A DNA stretch of 5,215 nucleotides from NCBI GenBank assembly GCA_036310525.1, contig JAXJRQ010000059.1, positions 1 through 5,215 of the forward strand. The letters are read 5' to 3'. The notes below the pieces were generated by a model. The model was not told the origin of the DNA. It made no database searches and saw only the letters and a list, made by a program, of their open reading frames with translations. A program made the translations under genes and the position numbers. Positions 1 to 5,215 of this stretch are shown one piece after another; position 1 is the stretch's first letter, and the number at the start of each line of letters is the position of its first letter. The stretch is from UBA4716 sp036310525. Its GTDB lineage: Bacteria > Bacillota > Clostridia > UBA1381.

Positions 1-131
1 CATTTTTCCATGCTTGTCGCACCATGCACAAATACTTTTGCCCCATGTTCCGCAAGCGTTTTGGCAATCGCAAAGCCTATACCCTGCGTTGAACCTGTCA
101 CAAGCGCGGTCTTACCACTTAAATCAAACAT
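1..131 (-). CDS. Short-chain dehydrogenase/reductase (SDR), N-terminal part only
   Basis: This is the first 43 codons of a classical SDR oxidoreductase, cut by the window edge. The translated start MFDLSGKTALVTGSTQGIG carries the Rossmann dinucleotide-binding motif TGxxxGIG (Thr12, Gly13, Gly17, Gly19) at the usual place close to the N-terminus, followed by the first helix (AIAKTLAEHGAKV) and second strand. The catalytic Tyr-x-x-x-Lys lies outside the window, so activity and substrate cannot be read. The start is firm: AGGAGG (complement of 140-145) lies 8 bases before the ATG. It follows the esterase gene by 26 bp with no terminator-like hairpin, so it is probably the fifth gene of the same operon. 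SDRs opening with this kind of sequence include sugar or sugar-acid dehydrogenases of the gluconate 5-dehydrogenase/KduD type; that substrate class is an inference from resemblance and context. Confidence 0.9.
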   Translation of the reverse strand, partial: MFDLSGKTALVTGSTQGIGFAIAKTLAEHGAKVFVHGATSMEK

Positions 132-157
132 AAACAGTCCCTCCTTATTACATATTT

Positions 158-838
158 TTATCCGTATAATTCTTCATTATTGTATACATTATAAATAGCA
201 TTTGAATACACATTTTCATGCGTTTGCAGCCACTCAAAAACCTTGCGGTCAGAATATACCTTATTCCACGAATCATGATTGGTATCGGAGAAAATTGTCA
301 GCCGCGCATTGCCCCCGGCATTTTTTAGTGCTTCAACCATTTTTTTTGACTCTTCAGGAAAGACCACATTATCATTTTCTCCATGGAACGCCCATACCGA
401 AACATCCCGTGCTTTTGCCGCATTCCAGTACATACCGCCTCCACATATCGGTACAGCTGCCGCAAACACCTCGGGCAAGCTCATTATAAGCTGCCATACA
501 CCGTATCCTCCCATGCTTGCACCCATTGCATATATTCTTTTGCTGTCTGCAAATGCACTTTCTGACACGTTTATCACAAGCTCCTTAAGAGTCTCAAGTA
601 CATCAAACCATGTATTCTCACCGCTGTGCGGAGCAATTGTGATAAACGGAAAATCTTTGTATTTTTCAATTGCTTTAAAATACGGATTTTCAATCACCTT
701 TTCGGCATCCGTACCCATTGTTCCCGCTCCGTGCAAAAAAAATATAATCGGATATTTCTTTCCCTTAATGTAACCACCTGGATATGCAGTTATATATTTT
801 AGGGTTTTAAATTCATTTATTTCGTAACGCATTTTCAT
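158..838 (-). CDS. Alpha/beta hydrolase, probable cytoplasmic carbohydrate esterase
   Basis: A 226-residue serine esterase of the dienelactone hydrolase/PHB depolymerase-like (CE1-like) alpha/beta hydrolase group. Visible elements in order are the oxyanion-hole motif HGAG (36-39), the nucleophile elbow GASMGG with Ser108, the acid Asp156 in HGENDNVV, and His188 in TNHDSW. This is a complete catalytic triad in the canonical order. There is no signal peptide or membrane segment, so it should act in the cytoplasm. Next to a GH10 enzyme it may remove acetyl or hydroxycinnamoyl groups from imported xylo-oligosaccharides, but the substrate is inferred from context only. Its ATG shares one base with the stop of the RraA-like gene (TAATG), and no strong ribosome site precedes it, so translation is probably coupled. 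A second ATG two codons downstream (complement of 830-832) is an alternative start of little consequence. Confidence 0.88.
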   Translation of the reverse strand: MKMRYEINEFKTLKYITAYPGGYIKGKKYPIIFFLHGAGTMGTDAEKVIENPYFKAIEKYKDFPFITIAPHSGENTWFDVLETLKELVINVSESAFADSKRIYAMGASMGGYGVWQLIMSLPEVFAAAVPICGGGMYWNAAKARDVSVWAFHGENDNVVFPEESKKMVEALKNAGGNARLTIFSDTNHDSWNKVYSDRKVFEWLQTHENVYSNAIYNVYNNEELYG

Positions 839-1746
839 TAAAGTGCCGATTGTGTATCGTTGGGATCTCCGTTTATCGCAAGGTCGTATTCAAGCGACCA
901 ATCCAAACCGCGATACTCTGCCGCACGGTCGTCTGTTTCTATAAACTCCATAAGCAGGTCAAGCATTTCTTTCGTCCATGTGTTCTTGTCTATCTGTGCG
1001 GTTGTAAACTTGTTAAGTGTTATCATCTCAAAACCAAATAAATCCTTAACCTGTGTCTTTGCCGCTCCGCCTACAACCTCTTCAACAAGGTGGCTCGGAA
1101 TGAAAAGAACACCGCCGCCCGCACCGAATACAATGTCACCCGGCAAGCATATCGCATTACCTATTCTTGTTGCTGTGTTATATCCCATCATGATAAAGTC
1201 ACGAATCGGTGTAGGATCAATACCTCTGTAATATACCTGTGTGTCAGCAACCTTCTTCATCTGCTCGGTATCTCTTATACCGCCCCAGATTACTGCTCCG
1301 CCGTTTTCGTTCTTTGTCTTATTGTATAAAGCAGTTGTGAGGTTTCCGCCTAAGAATGTACCCTTGTATATCTTATCGTACATATCTATTACAGGTACGT
1401 CACCCTCCTGCAGGTTATCTATAACCCACTGATTATATGTACCTGTTCTGTTTTCGCTTCTGCCTACGTTCTTTACAACCTCATCAAGATCCGGTCTGAA
1501 CGGGCAATATGTTGCCGTAACCGCTCTTCCGATAAGCTTTCTTCCGTCATCGTGCAGCGTGTGCAATCTGCCCTCAAATTGACTCTCATATCCCTTTACA
1601 AATATCGGTTTCCAAACCTCCTCAAGTGTCAACGTCTTTAATGCCTTTAAATACTTATCATCAACTTTTGGTCGTCCATCATCAAAACGCTCGCCCTTCC
1701 ATTGGGGAGTGAGCGCGATTATTTCATCTCTGTCATTAAACTTCAT
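838..1746 (-). CDS. RraA-fold family protein, putative aldolase/decarboxylase-type lyase
   Basis: A 302-residue protein with the RraA / HMG-aldolase fold (once annotated as 'dimethylmenaquinone methyltransferase'). The family signature is clear: GGNL at 133-136, then GGIRD with Arg158 and Asp159. These correspond to the catalytic Arg-Asp pair of class II 4-hydroxy-4-methyl-2-oxoglutarate / 4-carboxy-4-hydroxy-2-oxoadipate aldolases. The swivelling strand CLPGDIVFGAGGGVLFIP (200-217) matches the usual PGD...GVxxxP segment. Known active members cleave or decarboxylate 2-oxo acids with a divalent metal; RraA itself instead binds RNase E. The Arg-Asp pair and the metabolic operon favour an enzyme here, but its substrate is unknown. 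It is longer than RraA (about 160) or typical aldolases (about 230), with roughly 60 extra N-terminal residues and an acidic C-terminal tail. The start overlaps the MBL stop as ATGA, and AAAGGA (complement of 1755-1760) is 8 bases upstream. Confidence 0.88.
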   Translation of the reverse strand: MKFNDRDEIIALTPQWKGERFDDGRPKVDDKYLKALKTLTLEEVWKPIFVKGYESQFEGRLHTLHDDGRKLIGRAVTATYCPFRPDLDEVVKNVGRSENRTGTYNQWVIDNLQEGDVPVIDMYDKIYKGTFLGGNLTTALYNKTKNENGGAVIWGGIRDTEQMKKVADTQVYYRGIDPTPIRDFIMMGYNTATRIGNAICLPGDIVFGAGGGVLFIPSHLVEEVVGGAAKTQVKDLFGFEMITLNKFTTAQIDKNTWTKEMLDLLMEFIETDDRAAEYRGLDWSLEYDLAINGDPNDTQSAL

Positions 1747-2432
1747 TTCAATGTTCCTTTCTCAACAGTGTATGTTGTGTTAAATTCCATTATAAAGCCA
1801 TTGGATATATTATCCGTATATTTGTGCGGATCCTCTGTGTTCGACTCAAACATCCCGTAATGATTCGGCACTCCCGTTTTCGGCTGTATCTTTTCCGTCA
1901 GCTTAACCGCCTCGTTTACGTCCATATTTCCAAGCTTGCCGTTTATGCACACAAATAATATATCGCATTTTACATCTTCAAGCTTTTCATTATAAAACGT
2001 GTCGCCTGTAAAATACAATCTGTTTTCTCCGTATGTCACAACAACACCTATCGCCGGCACCGTATGGTCGGCATATACCGCCTCTATCTCAAAATTACCG
2101 ATTTTTACTTTCGCACCGCAGTCAAACGGTATATAGCTTGTGACTCCAAGGCCGCATAACGTTTCCTCACAGTCGGTCGGTGCGTAAAAATCTATTCCGT
2201 CCATATTCATCTCTTCAATCAAATCAACGTCAACATGGTCAAGATGATTGTGCGTGCATATAAATGCGTCTGCCTTTATATCCTGTGCCGAAACGGGTGC
2301 GGGAACCATTCGTTCCCGTCCCGCAACACGGTTTACACAGTCGGAGAGATACGGATCAAGATATATCGTTGTGTTTTCATCGCTTAAGATATATCCGCTC
2401 TGTCCGATCCAGCGTATCTTAAAATTATTCAT
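1743..2432 (-). CDS. Metallo-beta-lactamase-fold hydrolase, UlaG-like (putative lactonase)
   Basis: A 229-residue MBL-fold metal-dependent hydrolase. The metal ligands are all present: the HxHxDH motif as HNHLDH (His61, His63, Asp65, His66), His123 in ADHTVP, Asp144 in FTGDT, and His191 in PNHYGMF. The opening IRWIGQSGYIL, LDPYLSD (25-31) and NGKLGNMDVNEAV (164-176) are features of the UlaG-like branch, whose best-known member hydrolyses L-ascorbate-6-phosphate lactone. A lactonase role is therefore plausible, but generic annotation is safer because this branch is broad. It has no signal peptide, so it is cytoplasmic. A strong ribosome site AAGGAG (complement of 2443-2448) lies 10 bases before the ATG and overlaps the GH10 stop codon. 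Downstream it overlaps the RraA-like gene by 4 bases. Together with the SDR and RraA-like genes it could form an oxidise / delactonise / cleave series (inference). Confidence 0.9.
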   Translation of the reverse strand: MNNFKIRWIGQSGYILSDENTTIYLDPYLSDCVNRVAGRERMVPAPVSAQDIKADAFICTHNHLDHVDVDLIEEMNMDGIDFYAPTDCEETLCGLGVTSYIPFDCGAKVKIGNFEIEAVYADHTVPAIGVVVTYGENRLYFTGDTFYNEKLEDVKCDILFVCINGKLGNMDVNEAVKLTEKIQPKTGVPNHYGMFESNTEDPHKYTDNISNGFIMEFNTTYTVEKGTLK

Positions 2433-2448
2433 GTTCTGACAGCTCCTT

Positions 2449-3630
2449 TTAAAGTATCACTTCCATACCGTCCTCATCAAGAACTACTGTATGTTTTTCT
2501 GTACCTGAGCCGGTTGTAATTTCAATCTCATATTCTCCGTAAAAACCGCGGAATGAATATTCACCGTCTTTCACCGGTGCCTCAAATGTCGTTTTCCACT
2601 CATGGTTTATCAGACGGTCAAGAGCTTCATATGCCGGTTTTTTTGTCATATCAAAATGAACAAGTCCTCCGGCATACATATTCTCGCCGTCCTCCGAGCC
2701 GAGCGGAGCATATGCGGCATAACCGTCAACAAGATTCCACCAGACTATGCTTTTCATGTTCCTTGTAGCAAACCATGTTGTGTACAGTGTTTCCACTATT
2801 TCAGCCTGAATTTCCTCATTCTGAGGAATTTTGCCGCTGTAACTCGGAATTGTTATTTCCGAAATGTGCATTGGGAGGTCGTATTCATCGAATATGTTCA
2901 AAACCTCAAGCATATATTCTGCGTTGAGGAAGGTGTTATTATTTTCAAAATTTTCCGGTCGTTCAAAAATGTGATATTGCAGACCTATTTCATCAATCGG
3001 CAAGCCTTTTCGGATAAACTCCTTAAGCTGCATATTAAACGCCATATATTTTCCTTCCGTGACGTAATCGCGCCATATGGCTTCGTTGGTTTCGTTCAAT
3101 ATTTTTATATTGTTCTTAAAGTATTTACCTCCCAATTCAAGACCAATCTCGTCATAATTTTCAAAAAGCGTGTTTTTGCCTATTCTGTAATTCGAAGCTG
3201 ATTCGTTTACAATATCAAACGACGGGATGATGTCTCCATAACGCTCCGCAATCTCTTTGAATCGTCTTTCAAGTATGCGTTTTCTGTCCTCAGTGCCGTA
3301 TTTCTCCAGCCATTGAGGTACAAACCAGCACCATGTAAGGCAATGACCTTTAGGCTCTATTCCGTATTCACGGCAAAAATCAATAACAATATCGGGTGCA
3401 GGACGTCTGTAAATATTCTCGCTGTCTCGATCAAACCTCACTTTCCCCTCTTCCGGTTCCAGGTCGGACCAATAGAAGGGAACAACTGCCTGATTAAACA
3501 GATTTGAGAATAAGCTTTTAAATTTATTCTCCTTTTCGGGCGTTTCAAAACTGTTAAGCATAAATGCGGTACAGCCGAACAAAAACTTATGTTTTGTCTG
3601 TCGAACCTTAACTATGTCGGCCTTATGCAT
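2449..3630 (-). CDS. Divergent glycoside hydrolase family 10 enzyme (endo-xylanase-like), no signal peptide
   Basis: A 393-residue GH10 (beta/alpha)8 enzyme. The acid/base glutamate is Glu143 in FDIVNES and the nucleophile is Glu258 in HISEITIP. Other family landmarks are FLFGCTAF (16-23), KGHCLTW (94-100), IGLQYH (215-220) and IVWWNLVDGY (295-304), followed by KPAYEAL (331-337), which normally closes the barrel. The last 50 or so residues (from about 345, EWKTTFEAPV...RGFYGEYEIEI) form a short beta-rich C-terminal domain. No secretion signal is present, so it would act on imported oligosaccharides. It departs from classical xylanases: the ENxMKW sugar-binding motif is replaced by PFYWSDLEP (51-59), and the WH after the GHxL strand is WC (Trp100-Cys101). 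Specificity may therefore differ from plain xylan. The chosen ATG has only a weak upstream GGTGGAAG. The N-terminal strand region before FLFGC looks shortened, and the gene may have lost its true 5' end. Confidence 0.88.
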   Translation of the reverse strand: MHKADIVKVRQTKHKFLFGCTAFMLNSFETPEKENKFKSLFSNLFNQAVVPFYWSDLEPEEGKVRFDRDSENIYRRPAPDIVIDFCREYGIEPKGHCLTWCWFVPQWLEKYGTEDRKRILERRFKEIAERYGDIIPSFDIVNESASNYRIGKNTLFENYDEIGLELGGKYFKNNIKILNETNEAIWRDYVTEGKYMAFNMQLKEFIRKGLPIDEIGLQYHIFERPENFENNNTFLNAEYMLEVLNIFDEYDLPMHISEITIPSYSGKIPQNEEIQAEIVETLYTTWFATRNMKSIVWWNLVDGYAAYAPLGSEDGENMYAGGLVHFDMTKKPAYEALDRLINHEWKTTFEAPVKDGEYSFRGFYGEYEIEITTGSGTEKHTVVLDEDGMEVIL

Positions 3631-3690
3631 AATCAGCTTCCACCATGGTGTGTTGTCGATGAACTTAACAAACTCAGAATAAATGTTATA
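3631..3690 (-). other. Open in-frame extension upstream of the GH10 start, possible lost N-terminus
   Basis: Upstream of the GH10 ATG the same frame stays open for 20 codons, reading YNIYSEFVKFIDNTPWWKLI, and then meets a TGA (complement of 3691-3693). None of these codons is ATG, GTG or TTG. The residues are protein-like and resemble the aromatic/basic helix that can precede the first strand in GH10 enzymes with an N-terminal extension (a resemblance from memory). Either this is non-coding DNA that is open by chance, or it is former coding sequence left behind when the mobile element on the other side cut off the original 5' end. It is too short to decide from sequence alone. Confidence 0.35.
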
Positions 3691-3780
3691 TCAAAAACAA
3701 GCACAGTTCTTGAAAAAGAAAAGTATATACGATTTGTAATGAAGCTAACGGATAAATGGTATGCTGAAGAAATCAGCTGA
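3691..3780 (+). other. Possible 3' remnant of a coding sequence
   Basis: The plus strand has an open frame ending in TGA at 3778-3780. Its last part (KEKYIRFVMKLTDKWYAEEIS) is protein-like, with a charged/aromatic composition unlike typical intergenic DNA. The frame remains open leftwards only by running antisense to GH10, and no ATG in it has a ribosome site, so it cannot be an intact gene here. It may be the tail of an element gene whose beginning was lost at the junction, or chance. The family is not recognised. Confidence 0.25.
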
Positions 3781-3795
3781 ATAATTGAAAAGTAA

Positions 3796-3836
3796 ACTGT
3801 AATAACGGACCTGCCCTTGTTCATATTACTGTAATA
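3796..3836. repeat. 9-bp direct repeat ACTGTAATA, second copy inside a palindrome
   Basis: ACTGTAATA occurs at 3796-3804 and again at 3828-3836, with starts 32 bp apart (about three helical turns). The second copy is part of a perfect inverted repeat, TATTAC-T-GTAATA (3824-3836). It lies just upstream of the ribosome site of the 45-codon gene, where an operator or a recombination-accessory site would be expected. The function is unknown. Confidence 0.4.
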
Positions 3837-3867
3837 GCATAATCCGCTAAAAAGGAGGCTGACAGTT

Positions 3868-4005
3868 ATGGACAAAAAGAAAACCCAGCAAGATTACATA
3901 AAAAATATTTATAAAAATGGCGAAAGTCTTGACAAAAGTCAGTTCTCCAAAAAGTGGATTGAACTGATTAACAGACTGGAAAATTCCAGGTCTGTAAAAA
4001 AATAG
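3868..4005 (+). CDS. Small 45-residue protein encoded immediately before the recombinase
   Basis: A 45-codon gene starting ATG at 3868 with an ideal ribosome site (AGGAGG at 3853-3858, 9 bases upstream) and ending TAG at 4003-4005. The product begins MDKKKTQQDYIKNIYKNGES and ends KKWIELINRLENSRSVKK. It is basic and probably helical, with no cysteines, no signal peptide and no membrane segment. I do not recognise a named family. It is followed 68 bp later by a serine recombinase gene on the same strand, so a role as a recombination accessory or regulatory protein of the element is possible; this rests on position only. The strong ribosome site and the protein-like amphipathic C-terminal half argue that it is real despite its length. 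Confidence 0.72.
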   Translation: MDKKKTQQDYIKNIYKNGESLDKSQFSKKWIELINRLENSRSVKK

Positions 4006-4032
4006 ACAAGGCGATACGCTATGCGATATAAT
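4003..4032 (+). promoter_or_regulatory. Probable sigma-A promoter of the recombinase gene
   Basis: A -35 box TAGACA (4003-4008, five of six consensus bases) and a perfect -10 box TATAAT (4027-4032) are separated by 18 bp. Transcription would begin near 4039-4040, leaving a leader of about 35 bases before the recombinase ATG. The -35 overlaps the TAG stop of the small upstream gene. The spacer contains GCGATA twice (4011-4016 and 4023-4028), which could be a regulator site. Confidence 0.65.
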
Positions 4033-4073
4033 AAATACGCAGCGGTTTGTTCTGTCCAAAAGGAGAGAAAGCA

Positions 4074-5215
4074 ATGGACAAAGTAGCAATTTATTGCCGC
4101 TTATCTGAAGAAGACAGAGACAAACTAAACAAAACAGACGATTCTGAAAGTATAAAGAATCAGAAATCAATGCTTTTGCAGTATGCAATGCAACAAGGGT
4201 GGGAAATTTATAACATTTACAGCGACGATGATTATTCCGGTGCGGACAGAAAGCGACCTGAATTCAACCGTTTGCTCCACGATGCGGAGGAGAGGAAGTT
4301 TGATATAGTCTTATGTAAGGCACAGTCGAGATTCACCCGTGAGCTTGAACTTGTTGAAAAGTACATACACGGACTGTTCCCAAGGTGGGGTATCCGTTTT
4401 GTAAGTCTTACAGACAATGCTGATACTGACGATGAGAATAACAAAAAATCAAGGCAGATTCATGCACTTATGAATGAATGGTACCTTGAAGATATGTCGA
4501 GAAACATCAAAAGTACATTTAATACGAAACGTGAGAACGGTTATCACATCGGTGCATTTGCTCTTTACGGATATATGAAGGATCCTGACGAGAAAGGGCA
4601 TCTGATTATCGACGAGGAAGCAGCAGAGGTTGTGCGTGAGGTATTCAGCTTGTTTTTGCAGGGTATGGGTAAAACCGCCATAGCAAAGCGGCTTAATGAC
4701 AGAGGAATCCCAAATCCTACCGAATACAAACGTCTGAACGGTCTTAGGTATAAGCAACCCGACTCAAAGAATAGTACCTTGTGGAAATACTCGGCAATAT
4801 CCGATATGCTGACGAATGAAATGTATATCGGTAATATGGTTCAGGGCAAGTATGGCAGTATTTCGTTCAAAACCAAAGAAAACAAGCCAAGACCAAAAGA
4901 CCAATGGTACAAGGTTGAAGGTACTCACGAGCCGATTATTGACCGTGAAACCTGGGACAGAGTTCAGATTATGATTAAAGGTCGGGCAAAGCCGTTTGAA
5001 ACGGGGAACATCGGCATATTTGCAAGCAAGGTTCATTGCTCGTGCTGTGGGTACAAGATGCGCTCTTCAAAGAGTCGTGGTGAGCATTATCTGCAATGTG
5101 CAACAAAGCACGTGGCAAAGGGTGCCTGCGAGGGTGCGTTTATTTCTGTAAAGACACTTGAAAGTATTGTTCTTGATGAGCTGAATCGCATGACAAGAGA
5201 GTTTCTTGACAAGGA
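4074..5215 (+). CDS. Large serine recombinase (TnpX/site-specific integrase family), 3' end outside window
   Basis: The first 380 codons of a large serine recombinase, which would excise and integrate the element by a Ser-linked double-strand-break mechanism. The N-terminal resolvase domain has YCRLSEED with catalytic Ser11 and Arg9, then the second arginine cluster QSRFTRE (Arg86, Arg89), and the long E-helix start NEWYLEDMSRNIKS (134-147). The central recombinase domain follows from about 150 (GYHIGAFALYGY, AAEVVREVFSLF, GMGKTAIAKRLNDRGIPNP). The zinc ribbon has Cys322-x-x-Cys325, then Cys342 and Cys352. The frame is uninterrupted to the window edge; the coiled-coil and C-terminal part are missing from view (family members are usually about 500-700 residues). 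The ribosome site AGGAG (4061-4065) is 8 bases before the ATG. Everything visible suggests an active enzyme. It is transcribed away from the GH10 operon, so the element extends to the right. Confidence 0.95.
   Translation, partial: MDKVAIYCRLSEEDRDKLNKTDDSESIKNQKSMLLQYAMQQGWEIYNIYSDDDYSGADRKRPEFNRLLHDAEERKFDIVLCKAQSRFTRELELVEKYIHGLFPRWGIRFVSLTDNADTDDENNKKSRQIHALMNEWYLEDMSRNIKSTFNTKRENGYHIGAFALYGYMKDPDEKGHLIIDEEAAEVVREVFSLFLQGMGKTAIAKRLNDRGIPNPTEYKRLNGLRYKQPDSKNSTLWKYSAISDMLTNEMYIGNMVQGKYGSISFKTKENKPRPKDQWYKVEGTHEPIIDRETWDRVQIMIKGRAKPFETGNIGIFASKVHCSCCGYKMRSSKSRGEHYLQCATKHVAKGACEGAFISVKTLESIVLDELNRMTREFLDK

Larger units (their letters stand above)
3631..3867. other. Divergent intergenic region between GH10 operon and mobile-element genes
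   Basis: About 240 bp separate the minus-strand operon from the plus-strand genes. It probably contains the junction between chromosome and element. No convincing promoter for the minus-strand operon is visible: the best -10 is TATAAC (complement about 3685-3690) with a poor -35. For the plus strand, TTGTTC (3817-3822) and CATAAT (3838-3843) are 15 bp apart and could be a weak promoter for the 45-codon gene. No rho-independent terminator and no tRNA were seen. A perfect 10-bp palindrome CACCATGGTG lies at 3641-3650. Confidence 0.5.

Noticed and set aside
202..773. Plus-strand open frames of 60-164 codons opposite the esterase gene
   Set aside because: They are antisense to a gene with a complete catalytic triad, and their translations show no family features.
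850..1432. Plus-strand open frames opposite the RraA-like gene
   Set aside because: They are shadows of the well-supported minus-strand frame, with no ribosome sites.
2553..3201. Plus-strand frames of 71 and 199 codons opposite GH10
   Set aside because: The overlapping minus frame carries both GH10 catalytic glutamates and the barrel motifs; the plus frames have no recognisable content.
3641..3650. Perfect palindrome CACCATGGTG considered as a recombination core or operator
   Set aside because: A 10-bp palindrome around an NcoI-type site is weak evidence alone, and it lies in the possible GH10 extension (TPWW codons); no matching copy was found in the window.
3763..3777. Small hairpin GCTGA-AGAAA-TCAGC considered as a terminator
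   Set aside because: The stem is only 5 bp and no T-run follows on either strand, so it does not look like an intrinsic terminator.
3633..3875. An 80-codon minus-strand frame across the divergent region
   Set aside because: Low-complexity Ser/Phe/Ile content without a ribosome site; its start overlaps the beginning of the well-supported 45-codon plus-strand gene.
3847..5036. Several open frames of 70-113 codons on the minus strand across the recombinase region
   Set aside because: They lie antisense to a continuous 380-codon plus-strand frame with clear serine recombinase motifs, and they lack ribosome sites and recognisable domains.

Overview
The window looks like a plant-fibre-degrading Clostridia-type member of the Bacillota (gut or rumen Lachnospiraceae/Oscillospiraceae style). 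The reasons are strong AGGAGG-type ribosome sites, moderate GC, a signal-less GH10 glycosidase in a tight metabolic operon, and a TnpX-like large serine recombinase with a zinc ribbon. The assignment is inferred from gene families and style; no marker gene is present.

The left two thirds (1-3630) is one minus-strand operon. In transcription order it encodes a divergent GH10 glycoside hydrolase (3630-2449), a UlaG-like metallo-beta-lactamase-fold hydrolase (2432-1743), a long RraA-fold protein (1746-838), a small alpha/beta hydrolase esterase (838-158), and the first 43 codons of a short-chain dehydrogenase/reductase that leaves the window at base 1. Gaps are 16 and 26 bp, and two junctions overlap (ATGA and TAATG), so co-transcription and translational coupling are very likely. 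None of the proteins has an evident signal peptide, so the system appears to be cytoplasmic: it would process imported oligosaccharides, remove ester groups, and possibly oxidise (SDR), open a lactone (MBL) and cleave (RraA-type lyase) a released sugar. That pathway is an inference from the gene set.

The right third (about 3691-5215) is on the plus strand and looks like the end of an integrated mobile element. It has a short possible coding remnant, a leader with a 9-bp direct repeat, a 45-residue small protein gene (3868-4005), a well-formed promoter (TAGACA-N18-TATAAT), and a large serine recombinase (4074 to beyond 5215) with an intact catalytic serine, arginines and zinc ribbon.

The junction between the two halves (about 3631-3700) is the most interesting place. 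The GH10 frame stays open for 20 codons upstream of its only usable ATG, with no other start codon, and stops at a TGA where the element-like sequence begins. The GH10 N-terminus also looks shorter than expected for this GH10 subgroup. This suggests that the element inserted at or near the 5' end of the operon and removed the native start and promoter.
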